Both the position numbers and the translations under genes were made by a program. The notes beneath the pieces are model-generated. The model saw nothing but the letters and a program-made list of their open reading frames with translations. It was not told the DNA's origin and did no database searches. A DNA stretch of 64,000 nt, from positions 32,055,386-32,119,385 of the forward strand of contig NC_091264.1 of NCBI RefSeq assembly GCF_042477335.2, read 5' to 3'. Shown here piece after piece: positions 27,082 to 37,000 of the stretch. Source of the DNA: Ovis canadensis. Its lineage: Eukaryota > Chordata > Mammalia > Artiodactyla > Bovidae. The stretch's first letter is position 1, and each line of letters opens with the position of its first letter.

Positions 27082-27945
27082 ACCTCTCTCCAATTCCATA
27101 TTCTCTTCCAGCTATGTTTTTTGGCTCCTCTTTACTGAAAATTCTTCAAAAACATTTGTCAACACCTGTCTTCACCTCATTTCCCCCCATCATCTCTTGG
27201 ACCCACACTCGCCCCACCACTCCACCAGAATTCCCCTTGTCAAGGTCACCGATTCTATGGCCATTGCCAAGGGTTGCTTCTCAGTCCTCATCTTGGTGGC
27301 TCTGTGAGCTGCCTTGGACATGGTGGCTCCCCAGGTCTCTAGGGTCGATCTCGCAAGCTTTCCTACCTACCGCAACGGCTGCCCCTCCTCAGTCCCCTTT
27401 GCTTCATCTTTCTAATTTCTTCCACAGCCCCAGGGCTCCATCCTTAGACCTCTTCTCTTTTCCAGCTGCACCCACTCCTTTCCAGCCTAATGACTTTAAA
27501 TACTAGCTGTAAGCTAATCATTCCCAAGTTTATATTTCCAACTTAAGATGTATCCTTAAAATCCAGGCTCATGTATCCAACTGCCTACTCGATTGACATC
27601 TCCAGCTGGGATTCTCCAATAGGCAACTCAGAGTTAGCATGCCCAAAGACGGGAGTCCTGATTTCAGTCCCAGATGGCTTCCTATGTCAGTCTCACCTCT
27701 ATCAGTGAATGGCCAAGTGTTTTAGGCTAAAATCCTTGGCATCATATTAACACTCCTCTTTCTCTCACATCCCATGTCCTGAAAATCCTGTTGACTCTGC
27801 CTTCAACTGAGAATTTGTTTGCTTTCCACAATCTGACCTCTAACACTTGGGTCAAGCACCACTATTTACTGCCTGGATGACCGCAACAGCTTCCTAATGG
27901 GTCTTCTATTATCGTGTAGCAGCCGTGGTGATCCTGATAAAGTGA
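27082..27945 (+). mobile_element. L2 LINE reverse-transcriptase remnant
   Basis: Translation gives broken CR1/L2-type RT patterns: HHSTRIPLVKVTDSMAIAKG in one frame and decayed forms of the PQGS and YADD regions (CCCCAGGGCTCCATCC; TAATCATTCCCAAGTTTATA). Many stops and frame changes mark it as a dead ancient copy. Confidence 0.65.
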
Positions 27946-27949
27946 AAGC

Positions 27950-28082
27950 CGGCTAAATGCCATGTGGTTTCTAAATTGAATCTTGAAATAGAAAAACAAA
28001 TCATTAGTGGAAAAACTGGTGAAGTCTGGAGTTTAGTTTGCACAAAGTACCAGTGCTGGCTTCCTAATTTTTAAACGATAAT
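27950..28082 (+). mobile_element. L1 (ancient mammalian) 3' UTR, left piece
   Basis: It carries ATCATTAGTGGAAAAACTGG and GTCTGGAGTTTAGTTTGCAC, patterns of the L1M 3' end. The same element continues at 28,417 and at 29,155-29,250 after younger insertions. Confidence 0.6.
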
Positions 28083-28413
28083 TTTATTTATTTATTTTGG
28101 GTCTTCTTTGCTGCACAGGCTTTTCTCTTGTTGCAGCCAGTGGGGGCTATTCTCTAGCTGTGGTGAGCAGGCTTCTCATTGTCGTGGCTTCTTTTGTTTC
28201 AGAGCATAAGCTGTAGAGGTTGCAGGCTTCAGCAGCTGGGGCTTGTGGGCTCAGTAGTTGTGGCTCCCGGGCTCTAGAGCACTGGCTCAATGGCTGTGGT
28301 ATACAGGCTTAGTTGCCCCGCAGCCTGTGGGATCTTCCTGGACCAGGGATCAAACCCGTGTCTCCTGCACTGCCAGGGGGATTCTTTACCACTGAGCCAC
28401 TGGGGAAGCCCTG
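28083..28413 (-). mobile_element. CHR-2 SINE, antisense, inserted in L1
   Basis: Full-length antisense CHR-2: a T-rich start, GGTCTTCTTTGCTGCACAGG, and the head complement CCACTGGGGAAGCCC. Confidence 0.8.
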
Positions 28414-28428
28414 ACTTCATGGTTTTGA

Positions 28429-28534
28429 CAAATGCACCACAGTAACGGGTCACGGCGTCCGGTCCCATCACTCCATGGGAACAAATGTACCACAGTAATG
28501 GATCATGGCATCCGGTCCCATCACTCCATGGGAA
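28429..28534 (+). repeat. 53-base tandem duplication across an L1/BovB junction
   Basis: 28429-28481 and 28482-28534 are 53-base copies with five differences, all transitions. The left part of each copy looks like L1 (CAAATGTACCACAGTAA) and the right part like BovB (ATCCGGTCCCATCACTCC). Confidence 0.85.
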
Positions 28535-29155
28535 ATAGACGGGAAACAGTGTCAGACTTTATTTTTCGGGGCTCCAAAATCACTGCAGATGGTGACTGCA
28601 GCCATGAAATTAAAAGACGCTTACTCCTTGGAAGAAAAGTCATGACCAACCTAGATAGCATATTCAAAAGCAGAGACACTACTTTGCTGACTAAGGTCCG
28701 TCTAGTCAAGGTTATGGTTTCTCCTGTGGTCATGTATGGATGTGAGAGTTGGACTGTGAAGAAGGCTGAGCGCCGAAGAATTGATGCTTTTGAACTGTGG
28801 TTTTGGAGAAGACTCTTGAAGGTCCCTTGGACTGCAAGGGGATAAAACCAGTCCATTCTGAAGGAGATCAACCCTGGGATTTCTTTGGAAGGAATGATGC
28901 TAAAGCTGAAACTCCAGTACTTTGGCCACCTCATGCGAAGAGTTGACTCATTGGAAAAGACTCTGATGCTGGGAGGGGTTGGGGGCAGGAGGAGAAGGGG
29001 ACGACAGAGGATGAGATGGTTGGATGGCATCATGGACTCGATGGACGTGAGTCTGAGTGAACTCCGGGTGATGGTGATGGACAGGGAGGCCTGGCATGCT
29101 TTGATTCATGGGGTCACAAAGAGTCAGACATGACTGAGCGACTGAACTGAACTGA
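28500..29155 (+). mobile_element. BovB LINE (RTE clade) 3' end
   Basis: This 5'-truncated BovB copy has a mostly open frame that encodes the C-terminal end of its polymerase (CESWTVKKAERRRIDAFELW), then a stop at about 28843. It ends in the typical GACTGAGCGACTGAACTGA tail. BovB is known to have spread horizontally between reptiles and ruminants. This copy cannot encode a complete protein. Confidence 0.88.
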
Positions 29156-29250
29156 ATGTATAATGTTAATACTAGGATAAACTGGGTGAATGCTATATGG
29201 GAACTCACTTTACAATGTCCTGTAAATTGCAAATTACTCAAAATAAAAAG
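29156..29250 (+). mobile_element. L1 3' UTR, terminal piece
   Basis: ATAATGTTAATACTAGGATA, AAACTGGGTGAATGCTATAT and the terminal CAAAATAAAAAGTTT continue the L1 begun at 27950. Confidence 0.6.
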
Positions 29251-29251
29251 T

Positions 29252-29375
29252 TTGGGTTTTTTTGGTCATGTCCTGAAGCATGTGGGATCTTAGTCCCCCA
29301 ACCAGAAACTGAACCCACATCCCCTGCATTGGAAGTGTGGAGTCTTAACCTCTGGACTGCCAGGGAAGTCCTTAA
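29252..29375 (-). mobile_element. CHR-type SINE, antisense
   Basis: Inserted in or next to the L1 tail; it carries GCATGTGGGATCTTAGTCCCC and CTGGACTGCCAGGGAAGTCC. Confidence 0.75.
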
Positions 29376-29394
29376 AAAGTTTATTTAAAAGGTA

Positions 29395-29832
29395 GAGGTC
29401 AGATTGTCACATCTCTGCTCAAACCCTTCCAGTGGATCTTGTCTGACCTTGTCCCCTACCTTCCCCATCCTTGCTCTGCTCCAGCTAAATTGGCCTCTGT
29501 GTTGGTATTTGAACACATCAAGCATGTTCTCTGCCTCAGGACCTTTGCACTAGCTGTTCCTTCTGCCTGGAATGCTCTTACTCAGATATTTTCATAGTTC
29601 ACTCCTTCATTTCATTCAGTCCTCTGTTCAAATTTCATTTTAGTAAAGAGGCCCTCCCCAGTTATACTATAGAATAACCCCATTTCTACCCCAGGCATAT
29701 TCCCATTCCCCTACTTAATTTTTCTCCATAATTCTTATCCCCACCTGGCCTATACATCTATTAGCATATTTGTATATTGGCTGGCTCCTTCCATTAGATT
29801 ATAAACACTGTGAGGGCAAGGACTTTGATTTT
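29395..29832 (+). mobile_element. L2 LINE 3' end
   Basis: This is the classical L2 3' end: CTCTGCTCAAACCCTTCCAG, CTGGAATGCTCTTACTCAGA, TTATAAACACTGTGAGGGCA. It continues the L2 copy that breaks off at 27945. Confidence 0.75.
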
Positions 29833-29925
29833 CTTTTTTCTTTTTTGGCTGCACCTTGTGACATATGGAATCTTAGTTCCCCAACCAGGGACTGAGCTCC
29901 CATTGGACCACCAGGGAAGTCTATC
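29833..29925 (-). mobile_element. CHR-type SINE, antisense, short
   Basis: ATATGGAATCTTAGTTCCCC and CCACCAGGGAAGTC mark a short antisense copy at the end of the L2. From here to 31,060 no repeat is recognised with confidence. Confidence 0.7.
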
Positions 29926-31065
29926 ACAGCCCTGCTCTTATCCTTGTGAAAACTGACTGGTATGGGCTATCTGGTGCTAATCAACTCTTGGCTTTGATTT
30001 CTGCTTCACAATACAACTTAGTGGCTACTCTTTGGAAGACTTTGGGAACAGTTAGGCTAAAAACGTGATGACTTTGGGGTTCTCCTAAGCCTGCCTGATT
30101 AGTGAGTGGCCTGTTTTAGAAGGGTGCCAGTAGACATCTAAGGTTCATTTCTGGATTTGATCCCAGACCCTACCAGTAACTACTGCTTTAGAACACCCCA
30201 GTCTTCCAACCTTCTGGATTCCCCACTTTCCTGAGCATTTCCTTTCTGAGTACCAGCCAGTCAACCTCTCCTCCAGGGCCCCCAACCATGTGGATTCATC
30301 TTTCTTGGCCTTCCCACCTATCACCTTGGGAGCAGGTCTCCAAGTCCCCTTCCTCTTTCCCTAACCTCCTTTCAAACCAAAAGTTTTGTATATTACCAAC
30401 ACCAAATGAGGATGCAGAGACAAGAGAATGGGGAACAAGAGGAGAGCCTCATTTATTTGCACATTCATGGACCCACCCACAGATATTTCTCTTTCTCCCT
30501 GTCAGAGCCTAGCATGTGGTCAGGAGCTGGGAAAGGACCCCACACACTCAGTAAGCATCAGTCAAATGTATGCATGAATTAATACGAATGAAAACAGATA
30601 CTGGGCCTTGACCTCAAGTAGCTGACAGTCTAGTAGGGCAGGCACACCCACTCACCACCCACACGCTCCGTGTAAGCAGGGGTCCAGGTACACCTGTAGG
30701 GTTAAGACCTCATGGAGACCCAGGGGCATGCAGGCCTGACCCTTGTCCTCACCAGGTAAGGGACAATCATCTGCCTGCTTGTTCCTTCCTGCTACTGCTT
30801 CCTCAAGCCAGTTCTGGCCAGTCCACCGAGTGGGGGCTGTAGGTGGAAGCTGAGTTGTGCAGGCAGGGAGTCAGGCGTGTTTGTGTTGTCCCACCCTTTG
30901 CTGGGGCTTTCTGCCAGCCCAGGGCCCTGCACAAATGCCCTCCCCGTCTGGTTGCTTCCTGTCCTCCACCCCTACCTCTCCCTCAGAGCAGGAGTGGAGG
31001 CAGCTGCTCAAGGCCTGAAAACTAAACCAGCTATTGTGCCCCTCCTTTTGGCGTTGTTTGACTGT

Positions 31066-31109
31066 GGGGGAGGGGGAGGGGGAGGGGGAGGGGGAGGGGG
31101 AGGGGTGGG
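31066..31109 (+). repeat. (GGGGGA)6 purine repeat, G-quadruplex-prone
   Basis: Seven consecutive G-runs of four or five are separated by single A, in otherwise unassigned intergenic DNA. It meets the usual G-quadruplex pattern on the plus strand. The surrounding 30.0-31.95 kb holds no gene that I can support. Confidence 0.95.
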
Positions 31110-31999
31110 CTTATTATGTGCCTCAGGGGACGGAGTGCCAAGACTCAGGCCCCAGATGCCATGCTTGGGGTATCTGGGATACCTGCTCAGGGAAAGGGAG
31201 GAAGCTGGACGAGGGTTGACGCTGACTGTGGGCCTCGGGGTTAGTTGAGAAGTGGCAGAGGGGGATGCTTTGCCTGCTGATGAGCTGAGTGCAGTCACAC
31301 AGCTCATGTCCACATGTCAAGAGAGGGGGTGCCTCTATTTGGAGCCATGAGAGTGTGCAGTTCCTGTGCACAAGCCCGGAAGGACAAGAGGCTCACCCAC
31401 ATCCAGAACTATGAGTGCAAAGCTCAGTGGTACCAAGTGTTCACACAGCACCCAGTGCCCATGAGGGATTGGGGGAGGCGATAGCCCAGGCAGGTCCTGC
31501 TCTAGCCCCTCCAGCAGCTGCTAAAGGAGCCATCCCCAGAGTTTTCCTTGAAGCCTCTGGGAGCTGGGCCCCTCTTTTCACATTTCATGTACAAGCCCCA
31601 GTCACCTGATCTGTAGGACACCATACATGTTCGAGGCCAAGTGTCAATGCACACCTGGGATGGATGGAAGCCCTTGTGATTTGGCAAAGAGACAGGGGGT
31701 GGCAGAACTACCCAGCTAATGGGTCAGAGTGAAGTAGGGCCTAATGAATGGGCCACAGTGTGGTCCAGAAAGGGAGATAAGCTGTTACTTCTGCACCTTT
31801 TTGAGCTTCCCCAGGACTCAAAACTGAAGTCTGAGAAGGGAAGCATTTGCCGGAAGTCTGAAGGTGGGAGATAAGCCCTGCCCTTAAGGAGTCCCAGCCT
31901 TAGAGTTGACTGTGGTGGGACTCCACCAGAAGTCAGAACACAAAACTCAGTATCATATAAAAATGTATGGGTTGTGTATTTAAAAATAACTTTTTACTG

Positions 32000-32049
32000 G
32001 AAATGTTTTTATTGTGGTAAAATATATATGACATTTTCCATTTTAGCCA
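32000..32049 (+). mobile_element. L1 3' UTR, left piece
   Basis: TATTGTGGTAAAATATATAT and CATTTTAGCCAA match an ancient L1 3' UTR that resumes at 32,313. Confidence 0.5.
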
Positions 32050-32134
32050 ACTTTTTTTTTAAGATTAGAGATTGGTTGCTGGTAGAAGTGGGAGTGGGGG
32101 AGATGAATAAACAGAGCACAGAAATTTATTTAAA

Positions 32135-32312
32135 AATATGTATATATTTATTTGGCTGTGCCAGATCTTAGTTGCAACACACAGGACCTTTAGTTGTGCA
32201 TATGAGCTCTTAGTTATGGCATGTGGGAATTAGTTCCCTGACCAGGCATTGAACCCGGGCCCCTTGCATTGGGAGCTCAGAGTCTTAGCCACTGGACCAC
32301 CAGGGAGGTCCC
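32135..32312 (-). mobile_element. CHR-type SINE, antisense, inserted in L1
   Basis: TTATTTGGCTGTGCCAGATC, GAACCCGGGCCCCTTGC and CCACCAGGGAGGTCCC are antisense CHR features. The L1 resumes at once on the right. Confidence 0.75.
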
Positions 32313-32735
32313 TTTAGCTAATTTTAAGTGTACAGTTCAGTGGCATTAACACTGATTGCCAACATTCACCTTGTACAATCACCACTATCCAGCTCGAGAA
32401 TTTTTCATCTTCCCAAACTGAAACTCTATACCCACTAAACACTAACTCCCCCATTCCCCAGCACCTGGCAACCACCGTTCTATTTTCTGTCTCTAAGAAC
32501 CTGAATACTCTAGGCCTCTCATAAGAGTGGAATCATGGAGTATTCGTCCTTTTGTGACTGGTTTATTGTACATATTGCAGTGTCTTCAAGGTGCGTCCGT
32601 GTTGTAGCGTGTGTCAGAATTTCCTTTTAATGGCTAAAAAGTATTCCACTGTATGTATGCCACATTTTGTTAATCCATTTATCCTTTACAATTGGGTTGC
32701 TTCCACCTTTTGGCTGTTGTCATAATCCTATCTTT
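32313..32735 (+). mobile_element. L1 3' UTR, right piece
   Basis: Patterns of the ancient L1 3' UTR are clear: AAGTGTACAGTTCAGTGGCA, CCTGGCAACCACCGTTCTAT, GTGGAATCATGGAGTATTCG, GGTTGCTTCCACCTTTTGGC. Confidence 0.75.
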
Positions 32736-33137
32736 AACAGTTAAGAGGCTTTAAGAATATTAAAGAATGCAAGATCCTATCCAGTTTCAAGGTCTTTAAA
32801 ATTACATTTCTTAGCCTTACACCAAATTCAACATCCCGAGATAGGAAAAAAGACATTTAAATGTAATAAAAGCTTATCCACCAGGGTGGCAGCTGTGGTA
32901 TTCTATTAATAGACAGAAGAATTATGAAATGTGTATAACCTAAATCTAGGGAAGCAGACTAAGTTATCACCTCTTGAGGTTTTGAAAGCATTGTCAGAAA
33001 AAACATGTAAATGGAGTTCAGCAGGTCTAATCAGGTCACAAACAAGAAGACAGCCTCCTAAACTATTAGTAGATAAAGTCAGCTGCAACTCAAATGACTG
33101 AATATGGTTTAAGGTCCTGCAAGCTAACATAATAGGG

Positions 33138-33330
33138 ACTTCCCATGATGGTGGCCCAGTGGCTAAGACCCCATGCTCCCAATGTAGCGGATCTGGGTTT
33201 GAACCTTGGTCAGGGGACCAGATCCCACATACCCCAACTAAGAGTTTGCATGCCACAGCGAAGATGGAAGATCTTGCATGCGGCCAACTAAGACTCAGTG
33301 CAGCCAAACAAATAAACATTTTTAAAAAGC
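33138..33330 (+). mobile_element. CHR-type SINE
   Basis: Degenerate head (GACTTCCCATGATGGTGG), box-B-like GGTTTGAACC and a tail of CAAACAAATAAACATTTTT. The flank 32,740-33,137 is unassigned. Confidence 0.65.
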
Positions 33331-33756
33331 CACACACACTTGTACATTTGCACATCCAAAGGAGAGGAGTGATGATGTCAACCAGCTCCTTCATAGTAAA
33401 AATAAGTTTATCTTGCATATGCTAAAAGTTAAAAACTCTGGAGGACTGTGACTTCCTTTCTTTTCAAACATATGTTTATGTTTACTGCCACTTTCCCTGC
33501 TTACAAAATATAAACTTAAATAGTTTTTCAGATTTATTTACACTAAATTTGTTTACCTGACAGTTCATGGACTTTCCTCTCCCTATGGATCCCAAGACAA
33601 TTTCGGGAAAGGTAGAGAGACGATCTTTCTTTTCTCTTTCTTCCTTCAGGCAGATTCCTTTCAGAAAATAGTAAAAGTCATTTCAAAATAATCTGTTGTG
33701 GTCTTATATCACAACAAATGTCACATTTTGAAAGTACTGTATGGGTAATTTTAAAA

Positions 33757-33948
33757 TTATTTTTAAAGAAATATTTATTTATTTGGCTGTGCTGGGTCTT
33801 TGTTGCAGCCTGTGGGATCTTCCATCTTTCCTGTGGCATGCAAACTCTTAGTTGTGGCATGTAGGATTTAGGTCCTTGATCAGGGATCAAACCCAGGCCC
33901 CCTGCATTGCGAGGAAGGAGCCTTAGCCACTGAACCACAGGGAAGTCC
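33757..33948 (-). mobile_element. CHR-type SINE, antisense, with target duplication
   Basis: Antisense CHR body (TTGGCTGTGCTGGGTCTTTG to CACAGGGAAGTCC) between near-identical direct repeats GTATGGGTAATTTTAAA (about 33739) and GTATGGGCAATTTAAA (about 33950). Confidence 0.78.
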
Positions 33949-33985
33949 CTGTATGGGCAATTTAAAGGGAAACATGCAGAAATGT

Positions 33986-34279
33986 GGCTTCCCAGGTGGC
34001 TTAGTGGTAAAGAATCTACCTGCAATGCAGGAGACGCGGATTCGAACTCTGGGTCAGGAAGATCCCCTGGAGAAGGAAATGGCAACCCACTCCAGTATTC
34101 TTGCCTGGAAAATCCCATGGACAGGTGGGCCCGGAGAGCTATGGCCCATAGGGTCTCACAGAGTCAGACATGACTGAGTGACTGAGGACACACACATGCA
34201 GGACTGTACAGTGATGTATGGCAAAAACCACCACAATATTGTAAAGTAATTAGCCTCCAATTAAAAAAAATAATAAAAA
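33986..34279 (+). mobile_element. Bov-tA SINE joined to a bovine L1 3' end, one shared target duplication
   Basis: 33986-34199 is a Bov-tA (GGCTTCCCAGGTGGCTTAG head, full body). 34200-34279 matches the tail of the young bovine L1 (TGATGTATGGCAAAAACC, CAATATTGTAAAGTAATTAG, CCTCCAATTAAAAA). AGAAATGT flanks the whole composite (33978-33985 and 34280-34287). Confidence 0.7.
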
Positions 34280-35090
34280 AGAAATGTACAATGACTGGGA
34301 ACCCTTATTTGAAAAGCTCTGCAAGAACCAATATAATTGATTCATTGAGTATAAGTTTATTAAATTAATAACAATACAAAGTTGCATGGGATTGAAAAAC
34401 ATAGAGAGGATGAGAAATAAAGATGGCTGACCTCTCCTTCCAGGGGCCTGGGAATCTCTGCTGAAGTTTCACTTGTTGTGTTGTTCGAGGAGTGAGTGCT
34501 TGAGGCCAGTTCCACCAAGGGACAAACCTGACTCCCACCCCTCGAGCCCAGGGAAAGAGGACACCTCTCCACTCTGAAATGTTGATGAGCTGTGGAGGGG
34601 AGAAGGACAGGGGAGCAGATGGAATTCCTGGACAATTGTTCCGGCTGTCACCAGAGAAGAGAGACAGGAGGCAGCACGGATAATTTACAGAGGAACAGAT
34701 GCCTAGGCTCCTCTAGCACCATCTGGCCAAAAGAGGCCTGGGCTTGGGCTGGATATTATCTTTAGATCTGAGTAAACGCCTCAGCCTCCAGCCCATCCTA
34801 TTTCCTCGACCTAAGCTGGAGCTTTCCCAGGAGAGCTCTACTCCCTGAGGACCCTGCTCCAAAGTTCTACCTGGCTCTCATCCTGCTCCCTCCCTTCCTT
34901 CCTGAGTCTGGATTCTGTCTTCACTCCCATACCTGATGTGGCCAAGTCTGGCCTTGGGGACTTGTACCTTCCATTTATGCATTTCTCTATTTTACAGTAT
35001 TTTCAACCTCTTCTCCCTGTCACTACATTCCGAAATTCCTCCATCACTTCTTTCCATGCTATTTATGCATTCCACAAACATTTATTGTGA

Positions 35091-35218
35091 GGAGTTTCCT
35101 GGTAGTCCAGTGGTTAGGGCTCCATGGTTCCAATGTAGGGGGCACAGGTTCGATTCCTGGTCAGGGAACTAAAATGCTGCATGCCATGCAGTGTAGCCAA
35201 ATAAAATAAATAAAATAG
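35091..35218 (+). mobile_element. CHR-type SINE with 10-base target duplication
   Basis: GAGTTTCCTGGTAGTCCAGT head and an A/T-rich tail. ACATTTATTG occurs at 35078-35087 and 35219-35228. It is inserted in a MIR/L2-like repeat that continues to about 35,345 (ACTATGCCAGGCATTATTTT). 34,290-35,075 shows no recognised element. Confidence 0.75.
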
Positions 35219-35370
35219 ACATTTATTGAGTATCTACTATGCCAGGCATTATTTTAGATCCTGGGGATACAGTAATGAATGAGATAAAGTCCTAGAGCTC
35301 TGGAGTTTGCAGTATAGTGGGAGATGATCAACAAACAAAGAAAAATATGTCATAATAGTAAGCAGGGTAA

Positions 35371-35437
35371 GGGAGCAGTAGTAGTAGTGGTGTGGTGTGG
35401 TGTAGTGGTGTGGTGTGGTGTAGTAGTGTGGTGTAGT
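35371..35437 (+). repeat. GTAGT/GTGGT simple repeat
   Basis: Imperfect GTAGT and GTGGT units (purine plus T only) run up to the following SINE. Confidence 0.85.
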
Positions 35438-35697
35438 GTTCAGTTCAGTCGCTCAGTTGTGTCCAACTCTTTGCAACCCCATAAATCAGAGTAGTGTTAG
35501 TCACTCAATTATGTCTGACTCTTTGCAACCCCATGGACTGTAGCCCGCCAGGCTCCTCTGTCCACAGGATTCTCCAGGCAAGAATACTGGAGTGTGTTGC
35601 CATGCTCTTCTCCAGGGGATCTTCCCAACCCAAGGATTGAACCCCAGTCTCTTGCACTGCAGGCAGATTCTTTACCAACTGAGCTACAGGGAAGCCC
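35438..35697 (-). mobile_element. Bov-tA SINE, antisense, with duplicated 3' end
   Basis: The antisense tail TCAGTCGCTCAGTTGTGTCC appears at 35444 and again in altered form at about 35498 (TAGTCACTCAATTATGTCTG), followed by one complete body and the tRNA-derived head at 35,655-35,697. Confidence 0.8.
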
Positions 35698-36012
35698 CAA
35701 GGGGGGAGTGATTGGGGATGTTGTCTTAGACAGAGTGGCCAGGGAAGGCTTCTCTGAGGTGGTAAATTTGAGCAGAGACACAAATGGGTGGGACTGTCTG
35801 GAAGTAACCCATCACAGGCACAGGGAACAGTAAATCTAGAAGTCCTGAGGCAGATATATGCTTAGCTTATGGGATGTTATGCTATTTATTTGTTACACAT
35901 TTGTTGTGAGCCACACACCTGCTAGGGTATGAAGATATAATCAGATTCAGGCTTTGCCCTGAAGGAGCAGCAAGTTTAGCAAGGGACACAAAGTGCAAAT
36001 AAATAATTACAG

Positions 36013-36293
36013 CTGCTGTTACTGCTACTGCTAAGTTGCTTCAGTCGTGTCCAACTCTGTGCGACCCCATAGATGGCAGCTCACCAGGCTCCCCCATCCC
36101 TGGGATTCTCTAGGCAAGAATACTGGAGTGGGTTGCCATTTCCTTCTCCAATGCATGAAAGTGAAAAGTCAAAGTGAAGTCGCTCAGTCGTGTCCAACTC
36201 TTGGCGACCCCATGGACTGCAGCCTACCAGGCTCCTCCGTCAATGGGAGTTTCCAGGCAAGAGTACTGGAGTGGGGTGCAATTGCCTTCTCCA
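36013..36293 (-). mobile_element. Bov-A2 SINE, antisense, with 12-base target duplication
   Basis: Two antisense BovA units lie between perfect direct repeats AAATAATTACAG (36001-36012 and 36294-36305), about 470 bases from the TJAP1 CpG block. Confidence 0.9.
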
Positions 36294-36759
36294 AAATAAT
36301 TACAGCATAGGGTAGCTACAATGAAGTGTAAGTGGCTAGAGATAACCAGCAAAAGAGCACCAAATCCAATCTAGGAAATTGGGGAAGGCTTCCTGGAGGA
36401 GGTGATAATCTGACTTGAGGGCTGAAGGAGGAGCAGGAATTCACAATGCAAGGGGAGGAGAGGACTTGCAATGGCGAACAGGAAGTCCCCGGCAGAGGTG
36501 GAAGATGAGGCTGGTGAAGGGGCGAAGAAGCCAGGTCTTACCGATTTCCACGTGACAAGCTGAGAAGCTGCCTTTTATCCTTTGAGTGATGGGGAACCAT
36601 TGCTACAACTATCACTACGTTTTTGTGCTGTTTTCCTACCATTCTTTTTTGTTTTTCTTTTTGCATACCAGACTCTCTCCTCACCCTTCTCGCTATCTCC
36701 CTAGTCCTGACAAGACACCACCTTCCTTCTTCTGCAGCCAGCCCACAAAATCCTGCTTT

Positions 36760-37000
36760 TACAAGATCCGCGGCTTTCCTCCGGGTCCCGCACCCCTGTA
36801 CCCCAGTCGGAGGCCACACCCCATGGCCACGCCCCCCGATGACGCGCGGCGCCTGGTGCGTGGGGATTCCCGCGGCCGTGGCCACTACCCGGCCTGCCCC
36901 GCGGCAAGATGGCGGTCTGAAGGCAGTGGGCAGCGGCAGAAAGTTTGTTGTGGGATTGGATTAGTCGGGCTGGGAGTCTATACTTGTAGGGGATCGTGAG
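36760..37000 (+). promoter_or_regulatory. TJAP1: CpG-rich promoter, probable TJAP1 transcription start region
   Basis: A compact CpG-rich block (GATGACGCGCGGCGCC, CCCGCGGCCG) stands alone in CpG-poor DNA, 17.4 kb upstream of the TJAP1 start codon and 15 kb from DLK2, matching the human spacing pattern. It contains AAGATGGCGG at 36906-36915, the YY1-type motif common just downstream of CpG-promoter start sites. A possible first-exon donor is ATC|GTGAGG at 36995/36996. Assignment to TJAP1 is inference from position and strand of the motif. Confidence 0.6.

Noticed and set aside
28432-28845. 137-codon frame with reverse-transcriptase-like C-terminus
   Set aside because: It is the end of a 5'-truncated BovB LINE preceded by a duplicated junction, not a host gene and not able to make a complete enzyme.
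30877-31248. Glycine-rich open frame
   Set aside because: The glycine run is a translation of the GGGGGA simple repeat; no splice or conservation evidence supports a gene.
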